Both the position numbers and the translations under genes were made by a program. Shown here in pieces: positions 24,948 to 32,632 of a stretch of 44,775 nt of DNA; the stretch's first letter is position 1, and each line of letters begins with the position of its first letter. The stretch lies in NCBI GenBank assembly GCA_016213895.1, contig JACQZJ010000131.1, positions 6,496-51,270 on the forward strand, written 5' to 3'. Under the pieces are notes generated by a model, which searched no databases, was not told the DNA's origin, and saw only the letters and a program-made list of their open reading frames with translations. The DNA is from Planctomycetota bacterium. Lineage in GTDB: Bacteria > Planctomycetota > B15-G4 > JADJEK01.

Positions 24948-25496
24948 CTAGTCTTCCTGCGCCAGGCGGCCGAGGGCGTCGCGGACCCTCGCCCAGCCGT
25001 GCTTGTTCGCCAGGGCCTCGAGCCCGGCGTCCACGTCCTCCGGGGCCGCCTGCGGCGCCGCCTCCTCGGTTCTCTCCTCGAAGGTCAGGGCGTCCGCCAG
25101 GCACCACTGGACGCAGAGGGGCTCCTTGAGCGTCGGGTCGGATTCGCACATGTCGCACTTCAAGGGGAGATCGGAGTCCGGCTCCTTGAAGAAGTCACGG
25201 GACGGGCAGGAAGCCCGGCAGAAGGCGCACTCCGCGTACTCCTTGCCGCCGATGACGTACTTGTCCCGGCCCGCGCACTCGGCCGCGGTGTATTCGCCGG
25301 CGTAGACGGGTATGTAGATGTCCGCCAGCGGCTCGCGAATGACGCGAACGCGCGCCCGCGCCGGATTGGTGCTGCTGTAGCGCGGCGAGGCGTGAGAGGC
25401 GGAGCAGATCACCTCGCAGGCGCGGCAGCCGTTGCACTTGTCGACGTTGATCTTGATGGTCTTGATGGTCTTGGGCTTGCTCTTCTCGGAGGTCAC
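24948..25496 (-). CDS. bamC: BamC-like electron-transfer iron-sulfur subunit
   Basis: 182 residues from GTG 25494-25496, which overlaps the bamB stop (GTGA). Ferredoxin-like with several 4Fe-4S motifs: CNGCRACEVIC (21-31), then ECAFCRASCPS, KCDMCESDP and CVQWCLADAL, enough cysteines for about three or four clusters. Family knowledge: BamC forms a tight heteromer with BamB and passes electrons to its iron-sulfur cluster. The Tyr/Pro-rich loop YIPVYAGEYTAAECAG is, as I recall, also seen in BamC. The acidic Ala/Glu-rich tail is variable. Gene order B-C-D supports the assignment over a generic ferredoxin. Confidence 0.85.
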   Translation of the reverse strand: MTSEKSKPKTIKTIKINVDKCNGCRACEVICSASHASPRYSSTNPARARVRVIREPLADIYIPVYAGEYTAAECAGRDKYVIGGKEYAECAFCRASCPSRDFFKEPDSDLPLKCDMCESDPTLKEPLCVQWCLADALTFEERTEEAAPQAAPEDVDAGLEALANKHGWARVRDALGRLAQED

Positions 25497-27502
25497 GCGG
25501 CGCCTCCCTTGCTCGAGCCTGGCGGCGACTGGCTCGCTGCCTCGCCCGGCAGGATGCCGCGCTTCTTGAAGTCCTCGGTCACGTAATCCAGGTCGAGTTC
25601 ATGCAGCGTCTCGTGCGTGGGGACCCCGTCCAGGTTCCAGCCCTTGAACTTGTAGTACTCGTCCAGGAGCTTCTTCTCGAGCTCGGGGAAGCGCTTCCTC
25701 CAGTGGTCCTCGGGGGGCTTCTCATCCTCTCGCGTCAGGCCCCTGCGAATGTTGTTGGCGCGCACCAGAGTGCGATTGCGCTTGGTGACGTGATTGAGTT
25801 TGGCTTCGTCCAGGTCGAGCCCGGCGCCGCAGGAGATGAGCTTGGGGAGGATGTGGATGTGGAAGGGCGGCTTGAGAGGGAACGAGGAGAGGCCGGCGCA
25901 CATGCCGGTGGCGTCGTCGATGTAGTGCATCTTCTCCTGCCAGTGCACGATCTCGCAGGTGGCATCCACGGGCGGGTACTGGGGAATGGACTTCTCTCCG
26001 CGCAGCTCCCATTCCACGAACCACTGCTTGAACCTCTCGTCGGGCACCTGTTCCCAGTCCGCGGCGAACGCCTCGCGCTCCGCTCTCGTCTCGAAGGGCG
26101 CCTGGGGGAAGTTGCCCTCGATTTGCGTGATGTTGGCCTTCTCCCCGGTGCAGTACATGAGGAAGTAGATCGGGTTGAGCATTCCGAGCTTGAGCGGGAG
26201 CTGCTCGGTCTTCTTGATGTTGTTGTGGGCGTACTCCTCCGCGCCCTTGCCGATCTCCTTGGCCGCCCAGTAGGTGCCGTTGGCGAGGATGTCTCCGATT
26301 CCCTCCCGGCGGACGATCCTGTCGAGCAGCCAGTAGAACTTGCCCTCGTTGTCGGCCGGCAGTCCCGGCATGTCCTTCTCGGTCAGGATGCCGGCCTCGA
26401 GCAGTTCCAGGGCGAAGGCCATGGTCTGCGGGGCGGAGAATGCGTCGACGCCGTGCTCGGTGGCCTTCTGGGCGATTCTCAGGCCGAAGTTGAGGTCGGA
26501 GAAGGCGGCCATGGTGTAAGTGAGCTTGGAGAAGCACTTCATCATGTAGGAGCACATGCGCGTGTCGACGGAGATGGCCGCGCCGCACTTCATCGGGCAG
26601 TTGTAGCAGCTCAGCAGGCGCGTGCGCATGGTCTCCATGGTGCCCGTCCACGCCGCCTTGACGTCGTCGGTCCAGAAGTCCTTGCGGCGGTGGCGGGCGT
26701 TGCCCCAGGCGAAGTTCTCCGTGTGCCACTTCTCGTCGTGGATCGCCATCTCCTGCGGTGACCCGAGCCCGGCGAGAATGGGCATGACCCCGGGAATCGG
26801 GTTCTTGGCGCGCACCCTTATGAACTGCAGCGCCTCGTTGCACATCTGCAGGAACTCGGCCGGCCGGGCGACGTTGACGTCCTGCGAGCCCTTGACGGCC
26901 ACGGCCTTGAGGTTCTTGTCTCCCATGACGGCGCCCACGCCCAGGCGGCTGGCGCTGGAGCGGCCCTGCTCGATGGAGGCGAAGAAGACCCGGTTCTCTC
27001 CGGCCAGGCCGATGGACGAGACCTGCGCGTGGGGCTCGTTCAGCTCCTGGCGAATCAGCTCGGCGGTCTCGAGCGAGCCGAGCCCGCGCAGGCGCGAGGC
27101 GTCGCGTATTTGCACCTTGTCGTCATTGATCCACAGGTAGACCAGCTCGGGCGACCTGCCGCGCACCACCAGCTTGTCGTAGCCGGCGAGCTTCAATTCG
27201 GGTCCCCAGAAGCCGCCCATCATGGAGAAGGCGAAGAGCCGGGTTTGCGGCGAGATGCAGGAGACGACCGTGCGGTTGCAGCCGGGGGCGGGCGTTCCGA
27301 CCAGGAGACCCGTGCCGAAGACGAGCAGGTTGTCAGGTGAGAAGGGCTCCACCTCCGGGGGAACCCGGTCCCAGAACAACTTGGCGTTGGTGCCGAGCCC
27401 GCCGAGGTGAAGCTCGGTCAGCCGCGGGTCCGTGGGCACCCTCTCGATGCTTCCCCGGGTGAGATCGACCTCGAGATTGAACCCTGTCTCTGCGTACCTC
27501 AT
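25493..27502 (-). CDS. bamB: Class II benzoyl-CoA reductase active-site subunit BamB
   Basis: 669 residues, tungsten-pterin enzyme of the aldehyde:ferredoxin oxidoreductase family. It keeps the pterin-binding N-terminus (MRYAETGFNLEVDLTRG, LGGLGTNAK, SMMGGFWGPELK) and the 4Fe-4S ligands C299, C302, C306 and C535. By hand count, E251, H255 and H260 (in QEMAIHDEKWH) and C323 (in MMKCF) fall on the residues I recall as forming the BamB active site, where a Cys binds tungsten; ordinary aldehyde oxidoreductases lack that Cys ligand. It should reduce benzoyl-CoA, or a related aryl-CoA, to the cyclic diene without ATP. First structural gene; its ATG overlaps the tetR stop. No TAT signal, so it is cytoplasmic. 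Exact aryl-CoA substrate is inferred. Confidence 0.88.
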   Translation of the reverse strand: MRYAETGFNLEVDLTRGSIERVPTDPRLTELHLGGLGTNAKLFWDRVPPEVEPFSPDNLLVFGTGLLVGTPAPGCNRTVVSCISPQTRLFAFSMMGGFWGPELKLAGYDKLVVRGRSPELVYLWINDDKVQIRDASRLRGLGSLETAELIRQELNEPHAQVSSIGLAGENRVFFASIEQGRSSASRLGVGAVMGDKNLKAVAVKGSQDVNVARPAEFLQMCNEALQFIRVRAKNPIPGVMPILAGLGSPQEMAIHDEKWHTENFAWGNARHRRKDFWTDDVKAAWTGTMETMRTRLLSCYNCPMKCGAAISVDTRMCSYMMKCFSKLTYTMAAFSDLNFGLRIAQKATEHGVDAFSAPQTMAFALELLEAGILTEKDMPGLPADNEGKFYWLLDRIVRREGIGDILANGTYWAAKEIGKGAEEYAHNNIKKTEQLPLKLGMLNPIYFLMYCTGEKANITQIEGNFPQAPFETRAEREAFAADWEQVPDERFKQWFVEWELRGEKSIPQYPPVDATCEIVHWQEKMHYIDDATGMCAGLSSFPLKPPFHIHILPKLISCGAGLDLDEAKLNHVTKRNRTLVRANNIRRGLTREDEKPPEDHWRKRFPELEKKLLDEYYKFKGWNLDGVPTHETLHELDLDYVTEDFKKRGILPGEAASQSPPGSSKGGAA

Positions 27503-28137
27503 TCGGTCTCCCTGCGGCCATCGCCGGAGGCGGAAGCGGTATACCCGTCGAGGAAGAGCGCGGTCTGTTGCGCCGCGAGGTCGTCGAGGCTCACGCGGAT
27601 GCGGTCGGGGTCATACCACTGGTAGAACCAGTTCAGCATGCCGAACAGGTTGGCCGTGGCGAGCCACGAACCGAGGGGAACCCCGTGCCTTGGCCGCAGC
27701 TCCTTGACCAAACCGTGGACGGCCTCGAAGTAGGAGCGGCGGCGTTCGCGCACGTCGTCGTATGCTTCGCCTTCGAGCGTCTCGAGCTCGCGGGCGCACA
27801 CTTTGAGCTTGTGCATGTTCTCGCCGAAGTGGCGCACGTGATTGCGTATGGCCGCGGCGAGACGCTGGCGCGGGTCGACCAGGCCATCCAGGCTGTTCTC
27901 CAGCCCGCGCAAGAGCGAGTCGAACGTGTGCAGCTGGATCCAGTAGAGGAGCTCCTCCTTGCTCGCCACGTAGTGGTAGATTCCCGCGAGGCTGACCCGG
28001 GCTTCGGCGGAAACGCGCCGCATGGAGGCCTTGTCGTACCCGACCGCGCAGAAGACCCTCGCCGCCGCGTCCAAGAGGTGGAGCCGCTTGCCGTCGAAGG
28101 CCGGGGTCCGTTTGCGCGCGGTTTGAAGTGGCAGCAT
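27499..28137 (-). CDS. TetR/AcrR-family regulator of the bam operon
   Basis: 212 residues. N-terminal TetR helix-turn-helix at about 20-65 (LLDAAARVFCAVGYDKASMRRV, then VSLAGIYHYVASKEELLYW). A C-terminal all-helical ligand domain follows (LRNHVRHF-like segments, VRERRRSYFEAVHGLVKEL, WLATANLFGMLNWFYQWYDP). The stop overlaps the bamB start (ATGA), so it is co-transcribed and probably controls the operon. Many TetR proteins in aromatic and fatty-acid catabolism release DNA on binding an acyl-CoA; benzoyl-CoA or a ring-cleavage product is a natural guess. A palindromic element lies 8 nt upstream of its start codon, suggesting self-repression. Confidence 0.88.
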   Translation of the reverse strand: MLPLQTARKRTPAFDGKRLHLLDAAARVFCAVGYDKASMRRVSAEARVSLAGIYHYVASKEELLYWIQLHTFDSLLRGLENSLDGLVDPRQRLAAAIRNHVRHFGENMHKLKVCARELETLEGEAYDDVRERRRSYFEAVHGLVKELRPRHGVPLGSWLATANLFGMLNWFYQWYDPDRIRVSLDDLAAQQTALFLDGYTASASGDGRRETE

Positions 28138-28144
28138 CGTGGCC

Positions 28145-28166
28145 CGTTCGAACGTCCGTTCGAGTG
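28145..28166. promoter_or_regulatory. Candidate TetR operator upstream of tetR-bam
   Basis: CGTTCGAACG (28145-28154) is a perfect 10-bp palindrome, followed at a 12-bp step by the related CGTTCGAGTG (28157-28166). The pair lies 8-29 bp upstream of the tetR start codon, over its leader, where bound repressor would block transcription. Confidence 0.5.
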
Positions 28167-28275
28167 AACTCCAAGGGAAACGTACTGGGTGGCGGGCGAA
28201 GTGTCAACCGCTCTGCCCGCGGCGGGGGCCCGGTTTCGGCGGCTGCGCGGGATGGAGAAACACGCGCAAGTGGCG

Positions 28276-28308
28276 ATAGACATAAGATACTATTGCCAAA
28301 TAAGTTGC
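28276..28308. promoter_or_regulatory. AT-rich divergent promoter region
   Basis: A 33-bp AT-rich island in an otherwise GC-rich segment lies between the divergent tetR and cysteine-synthase-like genes. TAGACA, TACTAT and TTGGCA (minus strand) are possible promoter hexamers, but no pair has convincing spacing. Confidence 0.35.
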
Positions 28309-28349
28309 TGCGAACACCTTCGTGGCGGAGCGCGGTCGGCGGAGTGAAC

Positions 28350-29273
28350 ATGGACATCCTCAGCTCCATCGGAAACACGTCGCTGGTCCGACTTCGCCGG
28401 GTCGTCCCGCCGAGTTGCGCGGAGGTCCTGGTGAAGCTCGAGTCGGAGAACCCGACCGGCTCCATGAAAGACCGCATGGCGGAGGCCGTGATTTCTCGCG
28501 CGGAAGATGACGGCCGGCTGAAGCCCGGGGGCACGGTCGTCGAGTACACGGGCGGCAGCACCGGCGCGTCGCTGGCGCTGGTGTGCGCGGCCAAGGGCTA
28601 CCGCCTGCGCATCGTCAGCTCGGACGCGTTCAGCCGGGAGAAGCTCGATCACATGACGGCGCTCGGGGCGGAGCTGACGCTCGTCCGGAGCGAGGACGGC
28701 CTGACCACGAAGAAGCTGATCCTCGACATGATCGAGGCCGCGCGCGCTCTCAGCCGGGAGCCGGGCTGCTTCTGGACGGACCAGCTCCACAACCACGACA
28801 GCATCGCGGGCTACCACGCGCTCGGCGAAGAGATCTGGAGGCAGACGGAGGGGAAGATCGACGCCTTCGTGCACTGCGTGGGTACGGCGGCTTCCTCGCG
28901 CGGGGTCGCCACCGTGCTGAAGCGCTGCAAGCCGAGCGTCCGGGTCGCGGTCGTGGAGCCGGCGGAGTCGCCCGTGCTGGGGGGAGGCGCGGCTGGACCG
29001 CACAGGATCGAGGGAGTCGGAGTCGGCTTCGTGCCGCCGCTCTACGAGCCGGCGCTCGTGGACGAGATCGTGCCGGTGAGAACGGACGACGCCAAGGACA
29101 TGGCGAGGCGCCTCGCGCGCGAGGAGGGGCTGTTCGCCGGAACGTCCTCGGGAGCGAACGTCGTGGCCGCGATCCGCGTGGGGGAGCGGCTCGGCTCGGG
29201 CGCCAGGGTGGTCACGCTGCTGGCCGACTCCGGCCTGAAGTACCTGAGCACCGACGTCTACCGGAGAAGGTGA
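28350..29273 (+). CDS. Cysteine synthase family PLP enzyme
   Basis: 307 residues; the start at 28350 is set by GGAG 5 nt upstream and by MDILSSIGNTSLVRL, the normal N-terminus of the family. The longer upstream frame is not coding. The PLP Lys is K40 in SENPTGSMKDRM; the substrate loop is EYTGGSTGASLAL; the later loop GTAASSRGVATV and the end SSGANVVAAI, then LLADSGLKYLSTDVY, are typical of CysK-like enzymes. It most likely forms cysteine from O-acetylserine and sulfide, but a substrate variant (for example cystathionine beta-synthase-like) cannot be excluded. It diverges from the tetR-bam operon, and a sulfur or selenium link to the iron-sulfur-rich operon is speculative. Confidence 0.85.
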   Translation: MDILSSIGNTSLVRLRRVVPPSCAEVLVKLESENPTGSMKDRMAEAVISRAEDDGRLKPGGTVVEYTGGSTGASLALVCAAKGYRLRIVSSDAFSREKLDHMTALGAELTLVRSEDGLTTKKLILDMIEAARALSREPGCFWTDQLHNHDSIAGYHALGEEIWRQTEGKIDAFVHCVGTAASSRGVATVLKRCKPSVRVAVVEPAESPVLGGGAAGPHRIEGVGVGFVPPLYEPALVDEIVPVRTDDAKDMARRLAREEGLFAGTSSGANVVAAIRVGERLGSGARVVTLLADSGLKYLSTDVYRRR

Positions 29274-29319
29274 GGCGTGCCATCGATCGCCGGGGAGCCG
29301 AAAAGCGCCGCGAGGCCTC

Positions 29320-31035
29320 TCAACGGGGCTTGAGCTTGTCGCCCAGCCAGGTGGCAAGGGTCTCGAGGAACTCCGCGTCCACGGGCCTTTCGGTGAAGTA
29401 CTCCGCCAAGGTCGACTTCTCGCCTTCCACCTTCTTGAAGAGGTGGTCGAGGCCGGGGAATACGTGGAGCTCGTGATCCCGATGCTCCGCGTGGTCGAGG
29501 GCGGCCGCGAGGGGCGCGGCGTCCTTCTCCGGGGAGACCTGGAAGTCGAGAGCCCCCTGCAGGACGAGCACGGGGCACTGGACCCGACCGAGATTCTCCA
29601 CGGGGTCTTGCCGCGCGTGGTCCTGCAGCCACTTCCGGTTGGCGAGGAGCGCGCGGAACTCCTCGGGCAGGTCCGCGGGGTCGATCTCCCCCTCGCCTGC
29701 GACCCGCTCCAGGTTGCGGCGCACCTCCGCCAGCATCTCGGCGCGCTCCTCGCCGGCGACTCCCGCCGCGTCCAGCGCCAGCGCGTTCTGGTCGACGATC
29801 ACGTCCACCAGCGACCGGCCGGTGGAGGCCATGAGCACGATCGCCGCGATGCGCGGCCGCGTCGCCGCGAGGAGCGGCGCGGTGATCCCGCCTTCGCTGT
29901 GTCCGATCAGGGCGACGCGGTCGGGATCGACGTCATCCTGCTCGAAGAGGAAGTCGACGCAGGCCAGGGCGTCAGCCACGAGGTCGTCGTACCCGAGGTT
30001 CGACATGGGCCCGGCGCTGCCGCCCGCGCCGCGGTCGTCCACCCTGAGGACCAGGAAGCCGGCCGCGGTGAGATGGTCGAGGATCTCGTGCGTGCCGGTG
30101 TCGACTCCCGAGGAGAAGCCGTTGCGGTCCTGCAGGCCGGAGCCGGAGATGAAGAAGACCGCCGGCAGCCGCCCCTCTGCCTCCTTCGGCTTCGTCACCG
30201 TGCCGGCGATCGTGACGTCGCCCCGCACGATCGCCACGTCCCGGCTCGAGAAGCGCTCGTCGGGCCTTCTCGGGGCCGGCGCCTCGATCTCGAAAGCCTC
30301 GACCGGCTCGTCGCTCCGCCGGATGACCAGCTTCTGCGCCGCCACCTCCAGCCGGATCAGTCGGCCCGCGTCGCTCAAGTGAATGGTCTCGCCGAACGAG
30401 TCCTCGAGCACGACGCCCTTCACCGTGCGGCCGTCGATCTCCTCGGCGAACTCATCCACCCGATTGAACCGGTAGGGGATCACCCGCAGCACGTTGGTCG
30501 AGACGAGATCGACGGTCCGGACCGTCTCGTCGATCGGCGCCGCGAGCGCCAGCAGGACCTCGAAGTAGCCGATGAAGTTGTTGGCCTGGAGGAACACCGT
30601 CTCCGGCAGGTCGATCTCGACATCCCTCACGGCCCCACCCTGGACCAAGTGCACCGCGGCCTTCCGCGCCGCGACCGTGATCTCGACGCGCGACGTTGAC
30701 ACGCCCGCCTTGGCGTCGAGGACGTGCCGCAGCGGCCGCCCCGAGTCATCGGTCCAGAGCTCGGCCTGGTAGCGCTGCTCGACCGGCAGGGGGCCGCTTG
30801 GCGCCAGCCGGGTGCGCGCGGAGAAATGATGGGCCGTGAGCCCGAGGAGGCTCGTGGGCCCCTCGTAGCGCTGCCAGTGTTCGCCGATGCGCTTGCCGCC
30901 GGATTCGAAGATCCAGACGGCCTCCTCGCCCGGCTGGTAGAGGTCGCCGACCTTGCGGCCGGCCGTTTGCGCCGCGGCCAGGGCGCACGGGAGGACTGCG
31001 ATCAGCAGGGCAAGCGAGCCGAGAACGCGACGCAT
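29320..31035 (-). CDS. Secreted alpha/beta hydrolase
   Basis: 571 residues from ATG 31033-31035, chosen because GGAGG lies 5 nt upstream. The signal peptide (MRRVLGSLALLIAVLPCALA) is cut near residue 23. Residues 25-250 form a beta-rich N-terminal domain; residues 265-571 form an alpha/beta hydrolase: FFISGSGLQDR (oxyanion region), LRVDDRGAGGS, the nucleophile elbow IGHSEGG (Ser 380), LQGALDFQV (Asp) and FPGLDHLFK (His). It resembles secreted dienelactone-hydrolase or S9-like esterases/peptidases. It lies 49 nt downstream of the ATP-grasp-GNAT gene, so it could be the last gene of that operon, perhaps cleaving an exported conjugate, but this is inference. Confidence 0.82.
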   Translation of the reverse strand: MRRVLGSLALLIAVLPCALAAAQTAGRKVGDLYQPGEEAVWIFESGGKRIGEHWQRYEGPTSLLGLTAHHFSARTRLAPSGPLPVEQRYQAELWTDDSGRPLRHVLDAKAGVSTSRVEITVAARKAAVHLVQGGAVRDVEIDLPETVFLQANNFIGYFEVLLALAAPIDETVRTVDLVSTNVLRVIPYRFNRVDEFAEEIDGRTVKGVVLEDSFGETIHLSDAGRLIRLEVAAQKLVIRRSDEPVEAFEIEAPAPRRPDERFSSRDVAIVRGDVTIAGTVTKPKEAEGRLPAVFFISGSGLQDRNGFSSGVDTGTHEILDHLTAAGFLVLRVDDRGAGGSAGPMSNLGYDDLVADALACVDFLFEQDDVDPDRVALIGHSEGGITAPLLAATRPRIAAIVLMASTGRSLVDVIVDQNALALDAAGVAGEERAEMLAEVRRNLERVAGEGEIDPADLPEEFRALLANRKWLQDHARQDPVENLGRVQCPVLVLQGALDFQVSPEKDAAPLAAALDHAEHRDHELHVFPGLDHLFKKVEGEKSTLAEYFTERPVDAEFLETLATWLGDKLKPR

Positions 31036-31084
31036 ACTCACCTCCGCACGGGGGCACTGGTCGCCTCTGGGCGCCTGCCCCGTT

Positions 31085-32632
31085 TCAGCCGTCGAGGCGC
31101 TTGCCGAACGTCAGGCGCGGATCGCCCGGCCGGTAGGCGTCGGGCACGCAGCCGACGAGGGTGTAGCCGCAGGCCAGGTAGAAGGCGCGCGTGGCCGCGT
31201 ACATCGGCGAGCCGGAGGTCTCGGCCAGGAGCCAGCGGCCGCCCGCCTCGCTCACCATGCGCTCGGCGCGCGCGATGAGGAAGCGGCCCAGGCCGGAGCC
31301 CTGGAGCGCCGGGTCCACCGCGATCCAGTAGAGGTCGTAGGTGGCGTCCGTGAGCGGCACCAGGCCGTGGGTGGAGAAGCCGACAGGCCGGCCCTCGCGC
31401 TCGGCCACGATCGTCACGTAGCCAGACTTCACGCCGTCGCGGATCTCCTCCTCGAGGACCTCGCGGCCCACGTCGACCTCGTCGTCGCGGAACACCTTGG
31501 TCCTGGCGAGGATCTCCACCAGAGGCTCGAGGTCGTCGCGCCGCAGCCCGCGCAGCTCCGCGGGCGGCCCGGCGCTTCGCGGCTTCAGCCGCAGCGGCGC
31601 GGCCGGGGCGCGGCGCCCGCGCGCGCGGCCCGCGGCCGCCTGCGCCAGGCGCACGGCGAAGTCCTGGAAGCGGATGCCCGCGACCTCGAGCGCCCGGTCG
31701 AAGCCCGCGTCCGGACCCAGGTCGGGATTGGCGTTCACCTCCAGGATCCAGGGCTCGCCCGCGGTGTCCACCCGCAGGTCGATGCGCGCGTAGTCGCGGC
31801 AGCCGCAGGCCGCGAACGCGCGTAGCGCCAGGTCTTCCATGCGCCGCGCCAGCGACGCGTCCACCTCGGCCGGGCACCTGGGCGGCGTGTCCCGGCACTC
31901 GGCGCTCTCCGGGTCCCACTTGGCGTCGTAGCTCACGATCGCCCACTTGCTCAAATCGCGGCGGTCGAACACGATCTCCGCGAGCGGCAGGACGCGCGCC
32001 TCGTCTAGTTCGACGATGGCCGCGTTGAACTCGCGGCCGGGGACGAAGCGCTCGATCAGGACCTCGCCGAAGCGCTCGGCCACGGAGTCGACCTGACGGC
32101 GCAGGGCCTGCAGGTCCGTGACCACGCTCTTCTGCTCGAGGCCCAGGCTGGCGTCCTCGCCCGCGGGCTTGACGATGAGCGCGCCCGCGCGCAAGGCCTC
32201 AGCGATCTCGCGCTCGGGGAGCGCCGCGCCCGGGCGGATCCAGAAGAAGTCGGGCGTCGGCAGCCCCGCCCCGCGGAGCAGCAGCTTGGTCCGCGCCTTG
32301 TGGCGGGCCAGCGCCAGGCACTCGGGAGTCGAGCCCGTGTACCCCAGCCCTGCTGCCTCCAGCCAGGAAGCGACCCACGGCTCGCCCTCGGCCAGGCCGG
32401 CGAAGGACTCGCACAGGTTGAAAACCGCGTCGGGCAGCGGCCCGGCGCGCAGCGCCTCGAGATCGCGCAGGTCGTCCCCGACGCTGATCGTGCGCACCGA
32501 GTGGCCAGCCGCGCACAGCACGTCGGCGAAGGCCGACACGGAGTCCATGACGCCGCGCTCGGCGGCTGCTTCCGGATGCCCGGGCGCGAGCAGCGGCCGG
32601 TTGTGGATCACGGCGATGGAGAGCGTCGGCAT
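31085..32632 (-). CDS. ATP-grasp ligase fused to GNAT acetyltransferase
   Basis: 515 residues in two parts. Residues 1 to about 330 are a D-Ala-D-Ala-ligase-type ATP-grasp domain: AVFNLCESFAGL, GYTGSTPECLALARHKARTK, ALIVKPAGEDASLGLE, IERFVPGREFNAAIV, YARIDLRVD and the metal-binding ILEVNANPDLGPDAG. Residues about 360-510 are a GNAT domain: LRGLRRDDLEPLVEI, YWIAVDPALQGSGLGRFLI (acetyl-CoA loop) and ATRAFYLACGY. The ATG follows the stop of the preceding ATP-grasp gene with no gap. It would join a carboxylate to an amine with ATP, while the second domain acetylates an amine. With lysine 2,3-aminomutase upstream, beta-lysine is a likely substrate. No described family is claimed. Confidence 0.85.
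   Translation of the reverse strand: MPTLSIAVIHNRPLLAPGHPEAAAERGVMDSVSAFADVLCAAGHSVRTISVGDDLRDLEALRAGPLPDAVFNLCESFAGLAEGEPWVASWLEAAGLGYTGSTPECLALARHKARTKLLLRGAGLPTPDFFWIRPGAALPEREIAEALRAGALIVKPAGEDASLGLEQKSVVTDLQALRRQVDSVAERFGEVLIERFVPGREFNAAIVELDEARVLPLAEIVFDRRDLSKWAIVSYDAKWDPESAECRDTPPRCPAEVDASLARRMEDLALRAFAACGCRDYARIDLRVDTAGEPWILEVNANPDLGPDAGFDRALEVAGIRFQDFAVRLAQAAAGRARGRRAPAAPLRLKPRSAGPPAELRGLRRDDLEPLVEILARTKVFRDDEVDVGREVLEEEIRDGVKSGYVTIVAEREGRPVGFSTHGLVPLTDATYDLYWIAVDPALQGSGLGRFLIARAERMVSEAGGRWLLAETSGSPMYAATRAFYLACGYTLVGCVPDAYRPGDPRLTFGKRLDG

Noticed and set aside
25493-27502. Calling BamB an ordinary aldehyde:ferredoxin oxidoreductase
   Set aside because: The E/H/H set at 251, 255 and 260, the MMKCF cysteine, and the gene order with HdrA/B/C- and MvhD-like partners fit BamB better.
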